Assembly (NCBI RefSeq): GCF_000801105.2
Contig: NC_079512.1
Location: 32,319,848-32,383,847, forward strand
Reading direction: 5' to 3'
Origin: Raphanus sativus
Taxonomy: Eukaryota > Streptophyta > Magnoliopsida > Brassicales > Brassicaceae
Length of the DNA: 64,000 nucleotides
A program made the translations under genes and the position numbers. A model generated the notes under the pieces. The model did not search any database. It was not told where the DNA came from and saw nothing but the letters and a program-made list of their open reading frames with translations. Below, piece by piece: positions 25,534 to 35,924 of this stretch (positions are counted from its first letter, which is position 1; each line of letters starts with the position of its first letter).

Positions 25534-26502
25534 ATTTCACATTTGCAGTACCTTCAAAAACCAAAACACAATTCACACAGCATAATGTAAAACCATTTGA
25601 AAAAATACATGTCGTTTTAAGAACTGATTCATTCCTACTTATCAACAACTACTTACACAGCAACTCGATCAGGGGTGAAGGCGCCAGTGGCAGCCTTGTA
25701 CTCGAACCTACAGTAATAATCCTCAGCCCCAACGTTTTCGAGCCTGGTGTAGTTCTTGAAGGTGTGAACAATGCATTTCCCTTCGATGGTGTGTCCGCTC
25801 TGAACGTCGAAATGGTCGGACAAGAAAAGTTCTTTCGCTCCATGGAACTGCCTCCTACCACCGAGGGACTCCTCAGGGCGGTAATACCAACGACAGTGCA
25901 CCTTCACATTGTTCCTAGCATCAGCTTCTATCTTCTCGACACGCGCCACGTATGGTGGCTTGCCAGCATCCGATGGGCGCATCAACACACACTCTCCAGC
26001 TGCATAAAATCAAAAGATTACTTCACAGCTCATCATACCCCAACACTGATAAAATACACATGGATTTCAAAAAGCACACATTTTTCATCAACACACACAC
26101 ACGTAGCGAGCTAGAACGGAGATGCAATAAAAGGATATAATGTAATAAAAGAAATTGGTTACAGTTAACCAGCTCAAGACAATTTTCTTCAAAACAGACC
26201 AAAAAGGTAAGAAAAGATGAGACTTTGCGCCATTACATAAACCAAAACACCTTCTAAAGTGTAGTAGCTACGAAGAAGTGGAACGAAGAAAAATAATTGG
26301 GAATCTTACAAGAAAAAAACAGACATTGAAACGAAAGAGACACCACATCTATCCAAGCTATATCTATCAAAATCCCTTCCTTCTGAGTGAATAATTGAGA
26401 GATACCTCTGACGACTTTGTTGGTGCCTTTGATGGTATAAGAGTCAAGCTCCTTCCTTCCGGTTTTGATTTTGGAGGGGACACCAGGTCGAGTTTTCGCC
26501 AT
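25461..26502 (-). CDS. Truncated EBS: BAH domain fused to an antisense F-box tail
   Basis: This is the second EBS, broken in exon 3. Exons 26502-26406 and 25999-25657 encode the same residues as the complete gene, with intact splice sites. Exon 3 starts at 25551 with YCKCEMP and then runs over the junction into the minus strand of the F-box fragment, staying open for 22 residues ([20 protein letters not shown] and two more) to a TAG at 25461-25463. The predicted product is 176 aa, about 154 of them EBS. It keeps the BAH domain and loses all but the first two cysteines of the PHD finger and the basic tail. The upstream region is duplicated too, so it may be expressed. It lacks its native terminator. 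Expression and stability are inference, and it could be a silent pseudogene. Confidence 0.75.
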
Positions 26503-29427
26503 GGGAAAGAAGCTAAAAACAGGTAAAAGCGGTAGAGAAAGCTAAAAGGTTCTCTGAAATGTACAGAGATTGAGGGATGTGTGTAGATCGAAGAGAGGAT
26601 AGGGAAGAGAAAAGAGTAAATCTGGAACCCTAGATTCTCTCTTGGTGGAGAAGATGAGTCATTTGTGATTTTAGCTGTTTTCACTGTTCACCAAGGGGGG
26701 TACACTATTTATTATATTGCCCTTTTATCTTTTTTTTTTCTCAATATAATAAAAGTTTTTTTATTATTTACCAAAAGACCTTGAAAAAGATCTTTGACCT
26801 TGTGCCAAAAAAAAAAGATGTTTGACCCAAAAAAAACAGAAGAAAATTGTTCAAACAAATCGTTTCATTAAAAAAGGTAAAAATCTTTTATATTATTATT
26901 CTCTAGGATATATAAATAAAAATAAAAAAGAGAAAATCTATTTTTTATTTGAAAAAAACTATTTTCAGTTCAAAACTTTCTTTCCAATTTTTGTTTTTGA
27001 ATTTTTTAAATAAAAATATTTTGAAATCCAACAAGATTTCTTAAATTTTAAATCTCAATTTTTTTTTTAAATCTTCAATCCAATCCCCCAAAATTCAGAT
27101 TCCATATAAAACCTAAAATAAGGATTTAAAAAATGAATAATTCGATCAACTCATCTTAGTTTACAATGAATTTAGATTTTTCATATTATAACTCAAATCT
27201 GATTCCTTTATTATATAATTTTATTTGTAAAATTGAATCCAAACCATTTTGATTACGCGTTAAATAAATTAGACGGTTCATATAATTCACTATGTAAGTT
27301 AAACTCTATCATTACTGGAAAAGAAAGAAGAAGTTAAACTCTATCATTACTATACAAAAAGAAGATGTGAAACTCTATCATTAATCATGAAAATGCCAAG
27401 TTAAGATAAGCCAACTCAGGTTTTAGGTTTATTTTGTCACACTCATGAACACCACAAACTAAAACACAATAGAACTAATGCAATAACGTGATCACTGAAC
27501 CAACAATATCAAAAGAAAAGACTTTGGAAATTTTGTACAAAACTTGTTTGTAGCCGAATCTGAAAATTCCCATTTATACGGGTTAAATTAATATATAAGT
27601 ATTTTTAAAAAATATAAAAAAAAAGAAAAATAACTCGGGAACAAAATGATGGAAGACGAACACCTTACCACAATATCAGAACTTATTGATAAACTGGTTT
27701 AAACATGCTTTCCAAAACAAACTTCTAACATTCTGCCATTTTTAATATCTTTTACCAAATTTTGGAATTATGTTTACTTTTCCCCTGCAAAAGAATTTGC
27801 AGAAATTGGAGAAAAGACTCAATTTTTAAATTGTTTACTCAATTTTGATGGAAAATACAATTGCAGGAACAAGCTAAAACTAGAGAAATGGATTTATTTT
27901 CTTACAAGAAATTATTTTTTTCATTGCATCCTCATTCATGTCTTTTTATGTTATCATACTGAGTCACTTACAGGATCAATGCTAATATTTAAATCAAGAA
28001 TGGTACCACGCATGACATCTTTCGGCAAATAAAATTACTAATATTTATTATTCAATACAGCCATCCAATTAATTATCAGTTTTAGTATTTGATGAAACCT
28101 AAACTTGTTCTTAGGTAAAACAAAACTACAAATTAATCAATGCGCATAGCATGTCCAAAATCAGCTTTGGCATACCAACATAATGAATAATTAATAGTAG
28201 ATATTTTAACGATCGATAACTGCTTAGATACAAACTTGTAGCCATGTCATAACAGTTTAGATTTTTAACTAAACTCATAATCTTTTTTTTTTACTTCAAA
28301 CGACAAATCATAATCATAATTATTTTTAACGATGATTGAAGATATTACAGATTATGAAAAATATTACAGATAGTTATATAACCGACAAATATATATCTTA
28401 TAAAAATTCGCATCCGAATATGTGACGGTTTTACTTGTATTATATCCAGCTATTTTATGAAAATCTATATACGACGATTCTGTTTACACCATGCTAGAAT
28501 TCTCGTGATAATTAACCCACTGTAATAGGAAGACTTCTGTAAAATCAGATGATCATCTATCTTATTAAAATAGAAGTACACTTTAAAATTAACCCTAAGA
28601 TTTTTAAAATATTTACAACCTAATGTCACTGAAGTAATTAATAAACCTAATTTTGAAGATTTTGTCTTTTCCTAATTTAATGCATAATTTCCTAAATTAA
28701 TTCTACAACAAATTCATGATAAATCTTAAATTTAATGTAAATTAATACTATAAACAAGTAGATAAGATCTTTCCATAATTATGTAAACATTTTAATTTAC
28801 TATATATATATTATACATTAGTATAGAGAACAAATTTAAAGTGAAAGAAAATATTTATACGAGAAAATATTTATGCGGTCACGGGTCAAGCTATAGAAAT
28901 TAACAACAGCATCGCAAAATTATTTTTCTTTAACAAATTTATTTTAATAGAAATTATATTTCAAACTATTTTTATATATTTTATGTATTTATAAATTTAT
29001 TTTATTTGTTTTAAGAGATATTAAGATTTTGGAATTTGAAAAAATAAAAACCCATCCCTATATTATTTTAGTTACAATATTTAAAATTTATATCAGAATA
29101 TTTTATTAAACCTATAATTACAAATACATATAATTAAATATTACAAATACATATAATTTAATATAAACAAAAACCTAAAAACATAAAATAAATATCCACC
29201 CGGTCAAAGTCTAGTTTTCAATTAAGTGAAAACTTGAACAGACTAAAAGATAGTTAAAGATTACTTTGTAACCAAACTTTCCACTTATGAAATAGTATGA
29301 CATTGTTTTTTCCTTCTTGCCATAATAAGCCGATTGTGCACTTTTTCTTACAAATCAGAACATTTCTTGGATAATCTTGGAGTGTAACAATACTCTCTTT
29401 AAGAACAACAAAAGAAACAAAAAGTTT
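26503..29427. other. Spacer between truncated EBS and PUX3 (copy 2)
   Basis: Second copy of 19083-22006, AT-rich and without a supported gene. It contains the duplicated EBS upstream region and the second candidate Helitron (28553-29214). Differences from copy 1 are scattered single bases and small indels in homopolymers. Confidence 0.7.
28553..29214 (+). mobile_element. Candidate non-autonomous Helitron (copy 2)
   Basis: Counterpart of the element at 21137-21791, with start TCATCTATCTTATTAAAATA and end GTCAAAGTCTAG between A and T. As in copy 1, the 3' hairpin is indistinct. It arose by the segmental duplication, not by a second insertion. Confidence 0.45.
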
Positions 29428-30720
29428 CTAGAATTTCTGAATGACTACAGAGTTTGCGAGACCGGCTTCATCAATGGTCTGAAAAGGATCAGTAAGCGGC
29501 TTAGGTGGGAACCCCATGACCTGAAGGCTGTAGTTGATTGGATTCCCTGGTCGAGAAAAGTCAATAAAAGCACGAATGTCGTTGACCGTGTGATGGTTAT
29601 TGAACTTAGCCACCATGCGTGTCCCGTCAGAGAGTCTAAGCTGGATAGACGTGGATGGAAGAGTTTCATCAACTACAACAGGACTCTGTGACGGGGATGG
29701 AGCCGCGGCTACATCGGTTGGGTTGCTTAGGCTTTGAGGGGTTGATGAGCTAGCCCCACCTCCTAGTGTCCTTCCCACTCCTTGAAATGCAACCGTAGGT
29801 TTCTCACGTTCCTACAAAAAACAAAAGAATGTAACATGTTATACTTTGGTTACTATCATTTATAGATGGAAAGAAGAGAGAAGACTCTCACGGGGCATAT
29901 CTCATCTCTTCTCATAAGATTAACATGTACAGGAGCTCTTTTATCAGCAGGCTCAAGCTCTTTAGGACATTCAGACTTTCGAATGCTCTGCAATAAAACA
30001 AACATCGGTTCAATCATTATTGGCCAATCATGATTAACCAATGAATTCAGTTATTTTTTTCTTCTTTTACGTCGAGAAAGGACTCGTTCTCTGGATCATC
30101 CAACTTCCTCAAAGGTCCATCATCAACAGTGAAACCGTTAGACCAGAAAACGATACTGTGAATCACAGGCTCGGGAGGTTGAAGAGCGGTTGGCACGCTT
30201 TCTCCTGAAAGCAATCTCCCGGTTCCAGTGAAGCTTCTGCTGGAACTAGGAGGACGCTCAAGAGGTCCTTCCACCGCTCCTAGTTGTCTTGCTTGGTTGA
30301 ATATCTCATCAACATCGTCGTGTTTTGGTTCTTTCGAAGGATCCTGAACAAGCATACCACTGCAAACACATATAAAGTTATAAACAGAACAAAGATCCCA
30401 TCAAGTGTCAACGTTATCAGATTACCAATCATAGTACACCAAAACTGAGACAATGAGTTTTAGATCATTCAAGCTCAAACAAATCATTCATAACTAGTTC
30501 AAAAACCCCTAGGATCCAAATACAAACCACAAAAAAAATCTGAAATATCAAAAAGAAGATTCAGAACAGACCTTTTCTCTCCGCCGGTGTAGTACTCTTG
30601 AGGACCATCGGAATCACTGTCGGAGTCCGGTCCTGATCTTCGGTTCAGATCGGAAAGTGTACGGATACCACTGGTCCGACCACCAGACGGCTTCGACGGT
30701 TGCTTGTCCTTTGAAGACAT
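29428..30720 (-). CDS. PUX3: Plant UBX-domain protein PUX3 (copy 2)
   Basis: Second complete PUX3. Exons 30720-30572, 30359-30071, 29987-29892 and 29811-29428 join in frame to 305 aa, two residues shorter than copy 1. SEP ([19 protein letters not shown]) and UBX ([18 protein letters not shown]) domains are both intact, with scattered substitutions such as EKCP to EICP and AAVSSSTPP to GASSSTPQ. Introns are more diverged than exons and carry most of the length difference between the duplicated units. Both copies keep start, splice sites and stop, so both may be functional and dosage may be doubled. Confidence 0.92.
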
Positions 30721-31303
30721 CTCTCTCTCTCTCTCTGATGCTTTCTTTTTTCTCCGGCTTGATCGAGAATTTTTTTTTTCTTTTTTAAAACACGAAGTCG
30801 AGAAGAACAGAGATTAGCCGGTTGACACGCTAAAAGTTGTTACGCGAAAACATAGCGAGTGTAGTATACTCGCTGGCTTGAGAGTTGTTAAGTGGTCACG
30901 TGTGTTCGTATGTGCGCGTGTCCTTAGTTGAAAGACAATAATAATTAACAATGAGTTCACCTGCTAATTGTTTAGTTATGATGCTATTTATCATCGTGTG
31001 AGATACAATCATGTGATCGATTATTTGATTTCTTTTTTGATAAATTGTTTGTATTATTTTTGCTTAATAGGATCCGATAAACTCTATAGCTAATCTAATA
31101 CATAAAAATCTGTGAATAACAGAAGACCTTCAAAGTTCAAACTGAGCTAAAAGTGAAATAAAAAAGTAACTCTGTTTCGGAAGTGGAACCACTTTATAGT
31201 CTAATCACTTTAAAAAGTTGAAAGAATCAAAGCATACAACAAGAGCCATGTTGTTCCATTGTCTCTCCCCCCCATTTTACAAAACGATAGTTCACCACAC
31301 TTC

Positions 31304-31780
31304 ATGGATGAGTTGGTGAGACTCCGACCGAGACAAACCTCAACCTCACAGAACAATACGACCGATGATTATGTATCGTCGGGTGAAGATGGGCCTAATG
31401 ACCCTCTAACCTCCGACTCAAAGACCGAATCAAACTGGAGTTCTGACTCCGCCACAACCTCGACGGGACTGTCGGCCGTCATACGAGTCATGTCAGATTC
31501 TCTTCTGAGAACGGAACTGGCGGAAATGGAGATGATCAAGGCTCGCGAGACAGCGAGGTGGGAAGCTGAGAAGAGAAGGATGGAAATGGAACTGGAGTTG
31601 ACTCGAATGGCGCTTCAGACTCATTTACAGGCGACAACGTCTTTACTTGTCGAAGAACAGGAGATCTCTCCGTCGTCGCGGAGGAAAAGGAAGAGATCAC
31701 AAGTTATAGAAGACGAGTCCTCCACCACAAGGTCAGATCAAAACCCCTTTTCATTATTCTTACCATTAAAGTGGCATTAA
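31304..31780 (+). CDS. Small charged coiled-coil protein of unknown function (copy 2)
   Basis: Counterpart of the gene at 24038, 158 aa if unspliced. The N-terminal 66 residues differ at about a quarter of positions (for example DDYVSSGEDGPNDPLTSDSK), while the helix and basic cluster (LRTELAEMEMIKARETARWE; SSRRKRKRSQ) are unchanged. An upstream in-frame codon at 31259 would add 15 residues, but the ATG at 31304 matches the other copy. Function is unknown, and the same possible splice donor near the end leaves the C-terminus uncertain. Confidence 0.65.
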   Translation: MDELVRLRPRQTSTSQNNTTDDYVSSGEDGPNDPLTSDSKTESNWSSDSATTSTGLSAVIRVMSDSLLRTELAEMEMIKARETARWEAEKRRMEMELELTRMALQTHLQATTSLLVEEQEISPSSRRKRKRSQVIEDESSTTRSDQNPFSLFLPLKWH

Positions 31781-32616
31781 TTAGAGAAACATTAACAACA
31801 GAGCTTCGTTCTGTAATGGATGTAGGGAAAACAGTTTAGCTTTATTGGGCTTACTCCAACTTAACCTGATCTTCTCGAACTCATTGACCTGAAAAAAAGT
31901 GCAGTACGTCAAAGTCAAATATCAACTGGATGATGACTTACGCTCGGAAACTGTCTTATTGTTCTTATATTATGTGTGTGTTTACTATGCTAATACCCTT
32001 TCCTTCCAACGTCTCTAATGAATAAGATTTTACAATCTACCGTCTCTGTTATTAATCAGAAACAAATATAAGATGTGTCTTTTGGTACGATATTATTTAC
32101 TCAGGTGACTTACGATATTAAGCCAAAGAAATAAAATCTACTATGACGATATTATTTACTCAGGTGATAAAGCTCGTACAGATCTGACAGACTCTTTCCT
32201 AAAAGATTTTATACGAATCACCTAGATATTTGATTAATTGACACAGTATTTGGTTAAGTTTTGTGGCACTTTTACTTAGAGAATCCACTTGTGCAGTTTG
32301 TTCATCACATTGGACCGTTTAACCCCTTTCCATTATGAGTAAGAAGGTGCATTTTTGATTTCTACAAGCGGAGAATGTGAGTGAAAATCATGACATAGTA
32401 ATCAACAGACTTGCATCTACAAAACATTGAAAAAGGATCCAGCATGCGACGACTTCGTTTCATCAACTAAAGGATAATTAAAAGTGGGCTATATACGGAC
32501 TGGGCCAGAGAAGCCAACATGAACAGTGAAAAAAGCCTATTTAAATACAAGATTCTTTCATCGATCGTTTGTTATTTTTAATACTTAATTTTTCTCTCGT
32601 CTCTCAATAGTTTTCC

Positions 32617-33718
32617 ATGGAGAATAAGAAGCGAAACCCTAGTTCTGACGAGCTTCTCAACTCATGGTCGGAGCTTCCTCTTGATCTCTTGAATCTGGTG
32701 TTCAAACGGCTCCGCTTTTTTGATTTTCAATGTGCTAAATCCGTGTGTTCGTCTTGGCTCTCTGCTTCGAAACGATCCGTGCCAAAAGATAATAACACCC
32801 CTTGGCTGATTCTCTTCCCCGAAGAGCAAAACAACAGTCACATTCAAGTTTTTCAATCCCGGGGAAAAAGAAAGACTTTACAAAACGCAAGACACTGGTT
32901 TTGATTTTTCAAAGAGTGTTTGTAAAGCAACCCATGGAAATTGGCTCTTAATGCAAGATCTTCACGACAATCTCTACATTGTGAATCTCTTTACCAACGA
33001 GAGATTCACTCTATGTCCACCTCCTATTGAGTACCAGATTCGAATGACAAAGGTGTCCACTGTGTTTTGGATTGACGACAAAACCAAAGATTATGTAGTT
33101 CTAAGCAATGTGGATGGCTTGCATGTGGTTTATTACTGCTCCAAGAAATTCAATAGATATTGGAGGTCAATCCCTGAAACTTCTTATTGTTATGACATGG
33201 TTTACAATGATTACAGGCTTTACTTGTTAAAATACGATCGTGAGTTCAGCATCTTCGATTTTCATGGAGATATTCCACAACAAATCATTCAGCGAGAATT
33301 GAATGTGTCAAGCGTCCGTCCTCATCAAATAGGTAGTCGATTGAGCATTGTTGCGACAAAGCTTGTAGCCACAGTGACAGGAAACGTCCTCATGGTTCGA
33401 AAGACGTGGAGATCGGATTCTAGGACCTGGTCCTTCCTGGTTATCAAGGTTTATTCATCAGGGAATCTGATGGAACGCCAACTGGTTAATTCTTTAGGCA
33501 ACGAGTCGATACTTTTTGATCAAGGCATCACTCTGCTGGCCAACGACACTGATGGATTCATGGCAAATTCCATCTATTTCAGTGGCGAAAAAGACACGAA
33601 GGATATCTATCGTTTTAGTCTCGAGACAAACAAGACGGAGCTGGTGCACAGATTTGACTGTTCTTCGGTTCAGTTCTCTAGAGCTCGATGGTTCTTACCA
33701 AGTTTTACACATGCCTGA
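32617..33718 (+). pseudogene. F-box gene with DUF295-type C-terminal part, single frameshift
   Basis: An F-box protein, expected to pair with SKP1 in an SCF ubiquitin ligase. The N-terminal F-box ([21 protein letters not shown]) begins at codon 17. The frame is open to about 32849, where a run of five T (32849-32853) has one base too many for the family frame; after it the sequence continues in the next frame as FNPGEKERL, with all codons open, to the stop at 33716. Conserved later motifs include NWLLMQD, VFWIDDKTKDYVV and SRARWFLPS, each with a counterpart in the intact paralogue at 35925. Without correction translation stops at 32904 after 95 codons. It is either a recent pseudogene or a sequencing error in the T run. 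It corresponds to the F-box genes near At4g22170-At4g22180. Confidence 0.85.
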
Positions 33719-33849
33719 TGTCTTGAAGTCAACAATGTCTTTCTCTAAAATAACATGTTTGTTCTTCACTTATTACTGGTCCTTATTTGGAATAAAGGTT
33801 TTACTTATATTAGTCTTCTGCTAATTTAAATTTTATACTTCACCTGTTA

Positions 33850-34994
33850 CTAGATTTTGACCTGCGCTTAAGAAGCGCGGATTTGTTTTTGATTATTTTA
33901 ATAACTGTGAAATTTGGTTTGATAACATTTTTATAATGTTTATATTTTTATAATGTTTTATATACTAAACAGACTATGAGTTTATTTTTAAATTATTATG
34001 GATATATAATTAGATAGTCGATTAAGAAATATACTGTGAGTATTTAGCAAATTTTGGTGATTGTGTAAGGAAAATAAAAATTAATCTATATATTAAATAA
34101 ACTCGTAGACCAAGTAAAAGATTATTTCTGGAATATTGTTATTGAATATCATATCTAAATTATATTGGTAACAAAATTTGTTTTAGAAATAGGGAAATCG
34201 AAATAAATCATTTTTGAAAATAAACTTGTTCACGAAGTAATGATATATTTTCGGAAATCTAGTATTTAATTTCGTATCAAAAATTTCAGAAATTTACTGT
34301 TGGCCGTGATTAATATTTCTAAATAACAGATTCACAATATATTGTGTTATTCTTTAGGTAATATCTTTACTAAGAATATCTTTAGGTAATATTCTTTAGG
34401 TAGTTACAAACCAGAAATTGTTTTACACGTTTTGAAATTTTAGTTCGTAAACAGTTTGAATTAAATAATATGAAATTATTTAATAATGTAGAATGTGTGG
34501 ACATGTGTAATTGTTTAGAAGTCATAGTATATGTGGTATAATGATATAATTTTGAAGCTAAGATATAAAATTTCTATAATGTGATAATGGTTTTGAGTAA
34601 TTGACATCTTGTATTTTTGAAATAGGATTTTCACATTGGAGTCGAAGACATGTAATTGGCCAATACTGCTGCATTCTTCATTATTCTCTATTAAACATTG
34701 TTGAACATATGTAAAAAACATTGTATATAGTATGGTACATATAGTGTGATATAAATCGATTTAAAAACATAGATAGGTATAATGGGCGATTATTTAATAG
34801 TATAGATTGTGGGGCTTTAAAATCTTACTAATCGACAGTTATGGGTTATTTAAAAAACCATCGACATATAGGTTGAGTAAATTATGGTAACAACATTAGG
34901 AGAAATATGAGGTGTAACATTTAAATGAAAGAGTCCAAACAACTTGCATAAGTAGATTTTTCAAGAATGATTGAGTTTTAATATATAGTATAGA
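33850..34994 (-). mobile_element. Non-autonomous Helitron with both ends
   Basis: Read on the minus strand, the element starts TCTATACTATATATTAAAAC (at 34994) and ends ATCTAG (at 33850). Its 3' end is preceded, about eight bases inside, by a hairpin with stem GCGCTT/AAGCGC (33864-33878) extended by a C-G and a G-T pair. It is inserted between A and T (the base at 34995 and the base at 33849), the Helitron target. It has no terminal inverted repeats, no target duplication and no coding region; the 1145 bp are AT-rich. It is non-autonomous, and the enzyme source would be elsewhere. Confidence 0.82.
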
Positions 34995-35489
34995 TCCTTT
35001 GTCCATCATATATGAGTGTTTGATGCGAAAGTGCGAGAAAGAAGAACAACAGATTACATAAGATTGGGTTAAAACATAAATGGAATGACAAGGGATATTG
35101 TAACTAGTAACTCACATATGCCTGATAACGATTAATAACTAGGAAAAGCACTGGTATAGAGAGTCCTCCTATAAAGAGTAGCTAAGAGCAGTTTACCGTA
35201 AAGAGTCCTGGTGCTTTTGCAGCTTGCGAAGCATGCACACTTAAAAGCCTTTCCGCAATTAGTTTCTTAGTTTGCAGACATAGCATTGGCATATAATTCC
35301 GAGAGGAGTGATAATCAGTGAACCATCATTACACTAGTGTTTAGAAATTGATGAGACACTGGTCGGATCTTCCTCTTGGTCTCTTACTCTTATTAATGAT
35401 ATTGATATGAAGGCATGCTAGGTTTTTCTAGTTCAAGGGTTGTACCGTATAAATTCACTAGATTAATAGATGGTAGAAATCCCCTTGAC

Positions 35490-35560
35490 CAATAGAATGA
35501 TTAAGGGTTCGTTAAAGTTTTACACCAGAAAATCTGAGTTTCGAATCCCAGTAAAAATGA
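35490..35560 (+). mobile_element. Possible SINE head
   Basis: CCTTGACCAATAGAATGATT is followed about 40 bp later by GAGTTTCGAATCCC, arranged like the A and B boxes of a tRNA-derived SINE. Sequence between them (GTTTTACACCAGAAAATCTG) resembles Brassicaceae SINEs. No clear 3' tail or target duplication was found, so this is tentative. Confidence 0.3.
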
Positions 35561-35924
35561 AATCATATGAATTAATAGAGAAAAACTTACAAGCATGATG
35601 CAATAAGTATCATCAAACGTAATACAATAGGATGATTCAGTTAATGTAGTCAGTTGTGAATTTGATGAAAGAAACATCAAACATATCCCAAACTTCTTAC
35701 TTACATCGGCATCTTATTAAGCAGGTAGAATTGTTGACGTGTTTAATATTCTCATAATTTTATAATAGCATAATTATCTAGAGCTAAAAAAATTTGATAA
35801 ATAAATAATTTTCACCACTAATTTAGTAAGATAATAATTTTAGAAAACCCAATGTATAAGGTGGAGAAAGACGGGAAAACAACATTTAATCGCCTATTGA
35901 TAATATCTCTCTTTCAGTTCTGTC

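Larger units (their letters stand above)
25531..32806. repeat. Tandem duplication, copy 2 (about 7.3 kb)
   Basis: Direct repeat of 18116-25533 in the same orientation. At the junction 25531-25533, GGC is shared by both source breakpoints: EBS at 18116-18118 and F-box at 32804-32806. Left of the junction the sequence follows the F-box gene, right of it EBS. Copy 2 is about 140 bp shorter, mainly through deletions in PUX3 introns and the PUX3/coiled-coil spacer. Confidence 0.97.
33719..35924. other. Spacer with Helitron and SINE-like sequence
   Basis: No gene is supported. Its left half is a Helitron (33850-34994). A tRNA-like stretch lies near 35490-35560. The right end is the upstream region of the next F-box gene. 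Confidence 0.65.
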
